Positions 1 through 17,131 of a DNA stretch of 64,000 nucleotides are shown piece by piece. Each line of letters starts with the position of its first letter. Within the stretch, counting starts at the first letter, position 1. The notes beneath the pieces were generated by a model. It had not been told where the DNA came from, did not search any database, and worked only from the letters and a program-made list of their open reading frames with translations. Both the position numbers and the translations under genes were made by a program. Origin of the DNA: Erpobdella octoculata (taxonomy: Eukaryota > Annelida > Clitellata > Hirudinida > Erpobdellidae); assembly GCA_963978895.1 (NCBI GenBank), contig OZ022242.1, positions 7,279,498 to 7,343,497 of the forward strand, in the 5' to 3' direction.

Positions 1-2253
<2,253 letters not shown>

Positions 2254-3334
2254 CTAGCAGTGCCCGTAGCGGCTTCGCTCGCATGAAATTAGAGAATTTG
2301 AACCGTGCATCCATAGGTGTCGGCTCGGCCCGTCGACAACTTGGCCCAGCCCGTTTCAAAACCAAAATTCCTGGCCCGGCACGGCCCGTCTAATTTGGGC
2401 CCGGCCCGTTTTTACAGGCCTAGAAATTCTATATACTTGATGAAAAACTTCGGCCCGTCCCACGTTGACTTCAGGTTTGGCCCGGCCCGTCTGAAGACCC
2501 TAAAACTACAAAAATGACTATATGCTTAGTGAAAAACCTCGGCCCGTACCACCTTGATTTAAGGTTTAGCCTGGCCCGTAAGAAGACCCTAAAATTACGG
2601 CTTGGCACGACCGGTGATAAACTGGACTCAGCTACTTTAAACCGGCACAAAACCTCAAAATTCTAAGTTTTACATCTGTAATGCTTGCAGTTGTTGAGTA
2701 GCAGTTATTTTAAAATCAAATAATCCTTATTTTGACCCCACATTTGAAGTCATGGAAACCAAAGTTTTAAAAAATGGTGAAACACTTATATCGTTATTTT
2801 TTGAGGCACTGGTGGCAGAGCGGTAGAGCGTTCGCCTGTCGATCGTTAGGAAATTAGAGAGTTTGAACCGTGCATCCATAGTAGAGATCATTTTTTTAGG
2901 TCTCCGCTCGGCCCGTCGACAAATTAGCCCAGCCCGTTTTAAAAACCCAAACTCCTGGTCCAGCACAGCCCGTCTGAATTAGGCCCGGCTCATTTTTACA
3001 GGCCTAGAAGTTCTATATACTTGATGAAAAACTTCGGCCCGTCCCACCTTGACCTCAGGTTTGGCCCGGCCAAACTGAAGACCCTAAAATCACTAAAATA
3101 TCTATATACTTGGTGAAAAACCTCGGCCCGTCCCACTTTGATTCAAGGTTTGGCCTGGCCCGTGTGAAGACTCCAAAATAACGGCTTGGCCCGGCCGATG
3201 ATAAACTGGACTTAGCTACTTTTAACCGGCACAAAACTTCAAAATACTAATTTTTACATTTGTAGCACTTACAGTTTGTGAGTAGCAAATAACCCTTATT
3301 TCCACCCCACATTTGAGGTCCTGGAAACCAAACT
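2254..3334 (-). mobile_element. Type a' Helitron, truncated at a rearrangement junction
   Basis: The 3' terminus CTAGCAGTGCCCG abuts the 5' end of the preceding element with no spacer, giving a head-to-tail pair. At about 2850 the body restarts from a second type a copy whose terminal 32 bp are replaced by a tRNA-like sequence. The element stops at 3334, where its sequence joins block Q. The undamaged counterpart runs from 41537 to about 43880, so about 1.2 kb of the 5' part is missing here. Confidence 0.7.
2806..2850 (+). pseudogene. tRNA-like 5' half (A box) inside Helitron
   Basis: TGGCAGAGCGG fits the RNA polymerase III A-box pattern. It is followed by tagagcg and an anticodon-arm-like stretch, gttcgcctgtcgatcg. 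The T arm and B box are absent because the sequence runs directly into Helitron body at gaaattagag. This is a fused tRNA or tRNA-derived SINE head, not a functional gene. The same fusion occurs at 42089-42133. Confidence 0.5.
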
Positions 3335-3390
3335 GTCTAATGTTAAGTAGCTCCGAAAGACTGAGACTTCTAGCCATCATTTTTTGGTGA

Positions 3391-3470
3391 TGGTCGGTGG
3401 CTCAGTTGGTAAGAGCGCTTGCATTTAGGCGAGGCGGTGTTGCCGTAGACACGTGGGTTCGATTCCTAGT
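3391..3470 (+). pseudogene. tRNA-Leu-like sequence with A and B boxes
   Basis: The A box TGGCTCAGTTGG and the B box GGTTCGATTCC are both perfect matches to polymerase III promoter consensus. The D arm pairs (GCTC with GAGC). A long variable region and the loop ATTTAGG resemble class II tRNA-Leu with a UAG anticodon. The acceptor strands TGGTCGG and the 3' flank do not pair, so this is a tRNA pseudogene or SINE head. Copies lie at 34221-34300 and 53268-53347, and only the B-box end survives at 18913-18935. Confidence 0.6.
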
Positions 3471-3577
3471 ATATATATATATATAAATAAATATAATAAT
3501 ATAATATATATATATATATTAAAATATATATATATATATATAAAAATATATATATATATATAAATATATATATATAC

Positions 3578-3624
<47 letters not shown>

Positions 3625-3650
3625 TATATAATATATATATAATATATAAA
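3471..3650. repeat. (TA)n/(TATAA) low-complexity tract
   Basis: This is TA repeat interrupted by aata and aaa phase shifts. It separates the tRNA-like sequence from a plus-strand Helitron 5' end. Equivalent interrupted tracts occur at 18936-19110, 34301-34466 and 54537-54710. Confidence 0.95.
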
Positions 3651-3740
3651 GGAACATTTCCTGGCTGACTGACTGATAATCAACGCTGAGCTAAAACGCC
3701 TCATCCTAGGTACGTAAAATTTGGAACTTAAATTACTTTT
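3651..3740 (+). mobile_element. Plus-strand Helitron 5' terminus
   Basis: The tract tataaaggaacatttcc is followed by GGCTGACTGACTGA and ATAATCAACGC, the usual layout of a Helitron 5' end, here on the plus strand. It is related in sequence to the 5' ends of the type a elements, which lie on the other strand. No matching plus-strand CTAG terminus with a hairpin was found downstream, so the element is truncated or was interrupted. Confidence 0.55.
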
Positions 3741-3744
3741 TTAG

Positions 3745-4411
3745 CGGTGGTTCTTAACCTTTTCCCTGCACCACCTTTAGACAAACTCGATTTGACAGTA
3801 CCCCCTACTTTTGCATATAAAAGAACAATAAGTAAAATGTATTGATTTACATCAAGTTTTTTATTAAATTTATTTTTTGTTGCTTCTCACTGATCAGATC
3901 AGAAAACTGACGACCAATCTTTAACAAGGCAATTTGTATATCATCACCGGCCTCTAATCAAATTCTTTGCTTGGTTTCTATATTTACCGAAGCAGAAAAG
4001 CTAATTTTACACAAGTAGGCAGTAGCAAAAAAAATTATTAATGTCAGTGTACTTTTGGCCAAAGCTGGTCAGCTATCTAAAAAAAAGTGTGAGGCTTTTT
4101 ACTTTTAACAATTTAATAAGAAACTAGGTAAGAAGATTAGTTTGTCAATAATTGACCAAAATCCTAGTTGAGGTAAACTTACTGCGGCGTCACACCAAAC
4201 TCTTTTCTTTTTAAGAACGTCAATTGATTAGGAATAGTTGGAATGCACTGCAGTGAAATGCTCTTTTAGCTCGTTCGGTTTTAAATTGTTATTTGACAGG
4301 ACTTTGACACATTAAAAACAATTTGGTCGTTCGTTATGTGTCGTCTTTGTCAGTGATAAAAGTGAAACCATACTGAACACAGTCTTCTGAATATTTTTGT
4401 TTTTTTAACAT
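3745..4411 (-). pseudogene. hAT transposase remnant: BED finger plus dimerisation domain
   Basis: The minus strand starts with ATG at 4411 and reads MLKKQKYSEDCVQYGF, then FITDKDD and a stop. After a frame change it reads CVKVLSNNNLKPNELKEHF, the BED-type zinc-finger region of SCAND3/ZBED-like hAT transposases. Further on, another frame reads AYLCKISFSASVNIETKQRI, stop, LEAGDDIQIALLKIGRQFSD, the hAT C-terminal dimerisation region. The central catalytic part is missing. The terminal inverted repeat is seen at 3745 as CGGTGGTTCTTAACC; the other copies have CAGTGGTTC. Multiple stops make it a dead, internally deleted copy. Confidence 0.75.
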
Positions 4412-5230
4412 CTTTCAGCTTTGAAATGCCAGTTGAAGTAATAACCAGAGTTGGATCCAGGGGGTAGGGAGAATGCATCCGCCACCAGAGTATTAATTAA
4501 AACGTTTGGGTAGAATACCTGATTTTTGGAAAATGACTCTTCTTAAAAGTAAAGTTATTTAAAAAATACATACAACTACCCTCGGTCATTAGCTTTTTAG
4601 AAGGAAAAAGTGGAAGTTTTCCAAAAAAATTTGATAAATACTCTATTTTTAATTTCGGAATTGTTCTCCTACCAGGAATTCAATTTAATAAAATGTGAAG
4701 TTCACAGCAACAAATAAACCCACTAAATTTCAACTCGATTGGATGACGGAAAGTTTGTTTTTTTAGTGGTAAAGGGTCGCAATTTATGGTTTAAGCAAAT
4801 AAAGCTTTCTCTCCCACCGACATAAAATTCCTACAATCGATTCCAAACAAGGACAGACAAGGAATAATGTGTAATGTTGCCCTAAATGAATAGGCGTGTG
4901 GACGTGCTTATTTTCTTCTTTTCAGTTCACAAAAACGTGGTACTCTAAAAGGTTTTTTAAATATTTTATTTAATCAAACTAACCATCTGCATCTGCTACT
5001 TTTAAAAAGGATAGAACGCTTTTTTGAATAAAAATGGCGCCCCAGGTTTTAAGTTTTAATAATTTATGAGTTGTTTGTTGAACGAATGTCCACAATTAAT
5101 GCATGCCTCGATCAAGACATTTCTCACACAGCCAAGAGAAAAATTATTTTTTTTTTTCAGTTCACAAAAACGTGGTATTTTAAAAGGTTTTTTAATATTT
5201 TATTTTTTTCTTTTCAGTGCATTAGAAAAA
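4412..5230. other. Block Q, unassigned part
   Basis: No gene is recognised here. The stretch is shared by all block Q copies (19872-20695, 35228-36055, 55475-56290). It holds two near-identical ~40 bp phrases beginning cagttcacaaaaacgtgg at about 4923 and 5158. The copy at 55850-56116 has an open frame that stop codons break here. The stretch ends with gtgcattagaaaaacg immediately before a TA tract. Confidence 0.6.
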
Positions 5231-5880
<650 letters not shown>

Positions 5881-6417
5881 CTAGAGTTAGCCTTTCAAAA
5901 ATGACGGATTTTTTAAAATTCAATTATATGTTCATTTCTGATTACAGTATCACCTTGTTTGATCTTTGAGACTGTCATTGTACACTTGCGTAATAACTTT
6001 TATTACACGCCTGCGCTCACTAACTTTTATCAACTGCTGATTGCTGACCCATGCGGCCACCGAGTTATGCGTAATTGCTAACATACATACATAGTGGTTT
6101 TGCCCGCCCCAAGGGGGCATGTCTTAAAATTACAATTTACTTTGGATACATTTTATAAAAAATAGTCAACAAAAACAAAATGACATTTGATAACCATACA
6201 ATTTTTTTTTATATATCAGCAAATTTAATGAAATTTTTTATTGTGTTAAAATTTTCAATTTACTAAAGTATTTCATATAAATTCAAAGGATGTGAAAATT
6301 GAAAAGTTCAATAATTGGTTATTAAAGAATTTCAGTATACACGACATTTCTTGTGAATTGACGGCCATCGAGAAGTGGTCCTTGGTTCTGAGATTTTTTT
6401 AAATCTATTATATAATA
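5881..6417 (-). mobile_element. Type c Helitron
   Basis: The 3' terminus is CTAGAGTTAGCC, and the hairpin TCAAAAATGA is best preserved in the 56796 copy as CCGTCAAAAATGACGG. The body is a diverged relative of type d, sharing ggatacattttataaaaaatagtc and acgacatttcttgtgaattgacgg-like stretches. The 5' end is short and lacks the GTGA repeats, ending taatac right before the next CTAG. Confidence 0.6.
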
Positions 6418-10846
<4,429 letters not shown>

Positions 10847-13368
10847 CCGTATTTTTTCGCATATAGCGCGCGTACGCAGATAACGCGCCCCCGCAGATAA
10901 CGCGCGTTTGTATGAAAGTTTGGGATAACGCGCACACGAATATAACGCGCATATGTATGTAAATTCTGGTATAACGCGCGCACGCATATAACGCGCGTAA
11001 CTTAACAAGTTTTGTAGAGGTGGGAAGTTGATTGCAAGATTTGAAACAGACAGAGAAACAGACAGACAGAGAAACAGAGACGACGAGTTAATAAAAGCAT
11101 TGGTAGAAAGCGTTTTTTCCTATTTAAAAATGGCAGATGGTTAGTTAGAGTAAACGGTTCCTCACGTTTTAAGTTTTAACAAATTATGGCTTATTTGTTA
11201 TACGAATGTCCATAATTAATGCATGACTCCATCAAGACATTTCTCACATAGCCGAAAGAAAAATTATTTTCTTTTATTGGTTAACAAAAATGTGCTATTT
11301 TAAAGAATTTTGTTTATTTATATTTGTTTATACGTTATTTTAAAGTTTCAAAAATAAATTATGGAACATATTTGCATTAAATTTTTTCTGCGTATTTTGT
11401 TTGAATGATTAATTATTTCAAACTGTAGAAATTACGATGAAGTAGACTGATGAGAAAGTGCTTAAATTGATCAGTCTTTTCAAAGAAAATCCGAATTCTT
11501 ATGACATAATAAACGGTTCATTATATTATAAGCCAGTAAAAAAGCCAGTAAAAAAGCGGCTTGCAGTTAAAACAATTGCATAAAGCCTCGGAAGTGCTGC
11601 TAGTGTGCTACAAAGTATTTTATGCTAATTATAAATGGTAAATTACACTACCTGCCGCTTTTTTGTTTTATTATAATACGTTGTAATAATTTATAGTCCT
11701 TTACACCAGGTGTTTTAAGACTGTAATGGCTGTATGTAGGAAGCACCTAAGTACTTCCTGTCGTAGATCATAATTTGATCCTTTTAACTTTTCCCTCCTC
11801 CTTTCTCCAGGCTTGGGACTGGCTTGCAAAAACAAGGCGGAGTTGATTATAATACGTTTGAAGTTTTGGACTTTTGTTCACGTAACCCCCACCGTAGCGT
11901 CTCTAATCTTTGATTGGTTGCAAGTTTGCTAAGCTCCACCTTTAATCCAATTACCTACACCAATAAGCTTACCTATTAATGAGTTAAAAAAGTATTCTTG
12001 GATTCAGCTCAGTGTGTTCACTTTATTCAATGATTCGTTCTTTTTGAGTTTGTGGATATCTATACGTGTAGCGTTAATTTCTTTATCGTACTAAGTTGTA
12101 GTTGATACATTTGTTCCTTTCAGTAAGCTCGACATCGCCACAATTTCAAGGTAACTGCTTAAACTTTGTTATGGGGAGGCATACACTCGTTTTAGGCTAA
12201 TTTTTAAATTTAGCGGTTAACCATTTGCACATCTTAAAAGCTTAAATTTATTTTTATACAAGTAGGTATTTTAAATTTTCTGAGTAATGCATTGAATAAC
12301 ATTTATAGTTTGACTTGCTAAAATGTGAGTTGCAATGTATCTGCATATCTCTTTAAAGAATTTAAAAACTTTTCAGAATCATGCCAGGAACTCAACGAAA
12401 ATCCCACACTAAATATGGGTAGATAAATGTTTCAAGGCCAGGCCAGGAGGATTTTTTTCGGCAAAGTCATTGCTGATTGCTGACGTAATGACTGCACATA
12501 AAGATCAAAACGTTCAGAGTCACTTAAATCAAATTGGAGCTCACATAGCAATTATACCTGGTGGCCTTACCTCCAAATTACAGCCACTTGATATAGCAGT
12601 TAATAAACCGTTTAAACAATTTATCAGACAAGAATGGGACGAATGGATGCAGTCTGGGGAACACGACTTCACGCCTTCGGGACGACTGAAGAGAGCATCT
12701 TACTCCGAAGTGTGCAAGTGGGTGGCTTTGGCTTGGGAAAAGATAACTCCAAATACAATTTGTAATGGATTTAAGAAGGCTGGGATTTGTTATCAGAATA
12801 ACGAAACAGATTCAGCCACCAGTGAAACCGGAGAAGCGGACAAAGACGACGACTACCATTTCTCATCCAAACTTGAGAAAAAGCGTCTGCTTGCTGCCCA
12901 AAAACATGATGAACTCAGTGACAATACCTCTGAATTTGATGGGTTTGAAGTTTTAGACGACGACGACGAAAAGCCGGCAACATTGTGAAGCAAAAACATT
13001 TTAACTATAATTTTGTGGCTGTGTTTATAAATCAACATAAACTTTTATTCATTTGTATGGTGTGTTTTCGTGATTTTTTTCCAGAATTTTTCATTTGTGT
13101 ACTTTTTGTTTTTGTTTTTTCTCCATTTCATCGATTTAAAAAAAAGAGTTTTAGCACCTCTTCAAGAGTATACACATAAAACGTGCTAGAGAGGTGTGCC
13201 TATAACGCTAAGGAAGTAAAAACGCATATAACGCGCACACGCATATAACGCGCTAAGGGGTCCATGCTATGTAAAACCGCACATAACGCGCACACGATTA
13301 TAACGCGCCTTAGGAGAGCGCGGTATGTAAAAACGCATATAACGCGCGCGTTATATGCGAAAAAATAC

Positions 13369-13370
<2 letters not shown>
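10847..13370 (+). mobile_element. pogo/Tigger-like DNA transposon, internally deleted
   Basis: The terminal inverted repeats start CCGTATTTTTTCGCATATA and run about 26 bp with one mismatch. They are flanked by TA at 10845-10846 and 13371-13372, the target duplication of the Tc1/mariner/pogo group. Both ends carry several direct copies of ATAACGCGC, which may be transposase binding sites. The interior has only the C-terminal third of a transposase (12470-12988). It sits in the TA tract of block U and is absent from the other units. Confidence 0.85.
12470..12988 (+). pseudogene. pogo/Tigger transposase, C-terminal DDE fragment
   Basis: The frame reads LLIADVMTAHKDQNVQ, then IIPGGLTSKLQPLDIAVNKP, FKQFIRQEWDEWM and a GRLKRASYSEVCKWVALAW segment. 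This is the second and third aspartate region of the DDE_1 domain of pogo/Tigger/Jerky-type transposases, and the two aspartates are 36 residues apart. An acidic tail with a run of Asp codons ends the protein, as is common in the family. There is no Met start: the frame opens with TTG just before the second catalytic Asp. A possible original start, MPGTQRKSHTKYG, lies at about 12382 and is separated by the internal deletion. The N-terminal DNA-binding domains and first Asp are gone. Confidence 0.85.

Positions 13371-13415
<45 letters not shown>
13371..13415. repeat. Short (TA)n tract
   Basis: TA run immediately right of the pogo element; probably the right half of the microsatellite it inserted into. 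Confidence 0.9.
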
Positions 13416-13418
<3 letters not shown>

Positions 13419-14203
13419 CTACTTATTTGTTAATGGAAGTTTCTACTCAAAATTGGAAAAAAAATTAGCTTTATTATTCTATAAAAGATTTCAAGATGTT
13501 ATGTTTACTCCATCATAAATAAATGAAAAATTTGCTCCGATCTATGCAAGTTCTTGTATACAAATCCATTACATTTTAAAATTATTTAAGCGACAATTGC
13601 TAAAAATTTAAATCATCTTGAACTATAATTTTTTTTTGTCTACAAACAGATTATTAACTACTTATTGTCGATTTTCAAACAAATTTACTTCGGATTTTTT
13701 AAGATGTTTTCATTGTAAACCTTCTTTACAGTTACCTAAATGGTTAACAATTCTGACTTACGGAACTTATATTCTAGATTGGATGCTTCATTCAGCTCAT
13801 TGAAATAATTTCCACATCGGCTCTGGAGACCCAGAGGGCTGAGCACTTTTCAATTTCGGACACAAACTCTGGTTGAAAGTCAAAACCATAAATTCCAACG
13901 TGTTGAGTTCAAGTCATAAACTTTTGTTTTTGCTGATTGAGTTAAAAGAATCCATAGCTCATTTTTCACACTCCTAATATGATGACTATAATGGAAAAAA
14001 ATGAGCCAAATAAGCTTTTTTGCTTTTTTTAGTAAATTAATTTTAAAAGCAATTTCTAATTGTTTTTAACTTTGTCCTATTAAGCTTTTTTCTGTTTTCC
14101 ATTTATATGAAGTCGTCTCTTTTTTTGTTTTTTTTTAAACTGACAACTTTGGTCTCACTCATTCGTTTAGTGAAGACACATCAATTTTATTGCTTGGTCG
14201 CAG

Positions 14204-14340
14204 AGCAAAGTTGCGCTTCAGTGAAAGATGGTTTAGAAACTATTTTGTTGACTAAGACAACAACATTCATAACTGCTTATTACCGAAAGCTAAAACGCCG
14301 AAAACCACCTCAGAGCTGCGCTGTTGTTGGATTTGCTCAG
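14204..14340 (+). other. Candidate internal exon in block U
   Basis: An open stretch reads CASVKDGLETILLTKTTTF then KLKRRKPPQSCAVVGFAQ. It is bounded by a pyrimidine-rich acceptor ending gtcgcag at 14203 and a strong donor, CAG|GTAAAC, at 14340. The copy at 29535-29671 keeps the frame; the copy near 47595 has lost 1 nt and the frame is broken. No family is recognised. An alternative acceptor ends at 14170. Confidence 0.3.
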
Positions 14341-14861
14341 GTAAACTTGGCTTTTTATCGACTTGTGGTAGTCAAATGAGTACCAGTTTTTGAACTAGAA
14401 GAAAAAGAGCTTTACATATCGATAATACGGTTACATGAGCGGTTAGCATGAACCGCATTTGCACGAGCTGACCATAGCGCTACTGTGCAGGTTTCGGTTC
14501 AGACATTTTATGCAATTTGTGTTCAATAACGCTACAAAAACAATAAATTTTGAATACAAAATACCAGCATAAACAAGTTTTGGTAAGCTGTAAGACCTTT
14601 AATACTTGCACCTGCTTGCCTAAAAATTCACTAATTTCACACGCATTAAAAAGATTAAATTTTTGTCTTTATAAAGAAAATACTTTTGCAGATAGTCTAG
14701 AAAAGTATTCCAAAAAAGCGGACAATTTTTAAAAATAAGGGCAACTGCTAGAACTTTTCCCAGTAGCCATGATTACAACCTGGTTGCACAGAATCATGAA
14801 AACCATTAAGTTGTTCGAGTTTGGCTTGAACCGTTTCCCTACTGTGTTGACATTGCTACAG

Positions 14862-14999
14862 AGAAAGAAAGAAAAAAAAGAAAAAAGAAAGAAAGAAAGA
14901 AAGAGAGAAAGAAAGAGAAAGAAAAAAAAAGAAAAGAAAAAAAAGAGAAAGAAAGAGAAAAAGAAAAAGAGAGAGAGAGAGAAAGAGAGAGAGAAGGGA
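14862..14999 (+). repeat. Purine-only (GA/GAAA)n tract
   Basis: About 140 bp of A and G only, mixing gaaa, gaaaa and gaga units. Such mirror-rich purine tracts can form triplex DNA. The copies at 30190-30331, 48221-48392 and 61040-61175 differ in unit composition and length, as expected for replication slippage. Confidence 0.95.
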
Positions 15000-15119
15000 T
15001 TAAGAAAAAAAGAACAACATCGAAAGCAACGGTATCACCAATTAAATAAAAATTTCAATTTAACTTTATTTTGTTTTACTAATTATAAAAATCAAAACAT
15101 TTAAAAAAATTCAAAAATT

Positions 15120-15900
15120 TACGATTCACAGAATAAAAAAATTTTGGGCATTTCATTTATTGCAACTAACTTTAACGGGCATAAAACCTTAAAGCTCAGA
15201 AACTAATTTTTCGAAAAATATTGAGACACATATTTTATTATTTTTTAAGAAAACTTAATAACTGAATTTTAATGTTTTTAAATTTCCAGTTATTAAATTT
15301 GAAAGCAAATAATCTTTTTTCCACTCTACAATTGTTGTACTGGAAGCCAAAACAAAAAAAGTATATAACGGTATATATAAAGGTAAATATAGAAAGGTTT
15401 ATAACTTTATTTTCTAAGTAGTATCTAAATACAAATTTTTATATCTGTAATATTTTCAGTTTCTCTGTGGCAGTTATTCTAAAAAAACATTTAACTCTAT
15501 TTTCCGCCCTACGTTTAGGGTCACAAAAACCAAATTAAAAAAAAAAAAAGATGAAAAACGTTTTTTTTATTTAAAAAATATAGATAAAAATTTTTAACAC
15601 TTTGACATACTCAGGTTTCAAGCAAATAATTCTTTCCACCACACGTTTAAACTCACGAGAGCAATATTATCAAAAAATAGTGAAAAGCGTATATCTTTAT
15701 TTTATGAGTAAATACAAATACAAATTTTTAAATTCCCGCTCATTATCCAGTTCTTGTTTCCGCTCGCTCTCCCGCTTTACTCATTTTGTGACTGATTTCA
15801 ATTTTTTCCCCAAAAACCTTCCCCCATTAATTTTCAAAGTTGGGTGAAAATTTCATTACGATTGGATGAATGGTGTATCAATGCATAAAGAAAATACATA
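15120..15900 (-). mobile_element. Degraded Helitron-like sequence in block U
   Basis: The sequence resembles the internal repeats of the type a Helitrons (fragments such as ccaaattaaaa, caaaaaatagtgaaaagcg, tatctttatttt). It ends with atttcattacgattggatgaa and tggtgtatcaatgcat, which on the minus strand matches the 5' region of the Helitron at 53375. Termini are not preserved. Confidence 0.45.
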
Positions 15901-16050
15901 CATTATTATTTTTTTAATTACATATTATTACATATTATTACAAAATTATTACATATTATTTTTATCTATGTACATTTCATTACTTGTTTTTATTTGTCTT
16001 TGTTTCGTTCCTGTACCGCTGGCCTTTTGCTTTTTTCTGAAGATGGCTGA

Positions 16051-16623
<573 letters not shown>

Positions 16624-16640
16624 GAATATAGAAAACAAAA

Positions 16641-17131
16641 TAAATTTTAGCTATGTAATGAAATGTAAAATAAAACCACATTGAACAAAAACGTTTATTT
16701 AAAAAGCGATATTCAAAAAACAGAAAATAGAATAACAACTAATGCTACAGTTAGTGAACTTTTATTTTTATTAAGTAACAATTTGTTACGGAATTATCGA
16801 GTGGTTTATTTGTTTTCAAATTCTTGGATGACGAGCTTACAATCTTTGTGTCTGCGACAGAGGGTTTTTAAGAAATTACTTGAATAAATTTTAGCTATGT
16901 AATGAAATTAATGTAAAATAAAACCACATTGAACAAAAACGTTTATTTAAAAAGCGATGATAAAAAAACAGAAAATAGAATAACAACTAATGCTACAGTT
17001 AGTGAACTTTTATTCTTATTAAGTAACAATTTGTTACGGAATTATCGAGTGGTTTATTTGTTTTCAAATTCTTGGATGACGAGCTTACAATCTTTGTGTC
17101 TGCGACAGAGGGTTTTTAAGAAATTACTTGA
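16641..17131. repeat. 244-bp tandem duplication at 3' end of LRR gene
   Basis: 16641-16884 and 16885-17131 are near-identical. They cover the gene's 3' flank and the last ~27 codons of the LRR protein gene on the minus strand. The outer copy (16641-16884) is therefore a detached C-terminal stub. The other units have a single copy. Confidence 0.9.

Noticed and set aside
2317..2517. Frame MSARPVDNLAQPVSKPKF... in the GC-rich part of type a Helitrons
   Set aside because: Confined to the repeated ggcccggcc region of one subtype and shifted or stopped in other copies.
3391..3470. Functional tRNA-Leu gene
   Set aside because: The A and B boxes are good, but the acceptor stem does not pair and the anticodon stem is weak.
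13618..13803. SOCS-box-like segment (CKPSLQLPKWLTI)
   Set aside because: The resemblance is limited to a few residues and no partner domain is nearby; not enough to assign.
14769..15104. Lys/Arg/Glu-rich frame of about 110 codons in block U
   Set aside because: Most of it is the purine tract, whose length is not kept in multiples of three between copies.
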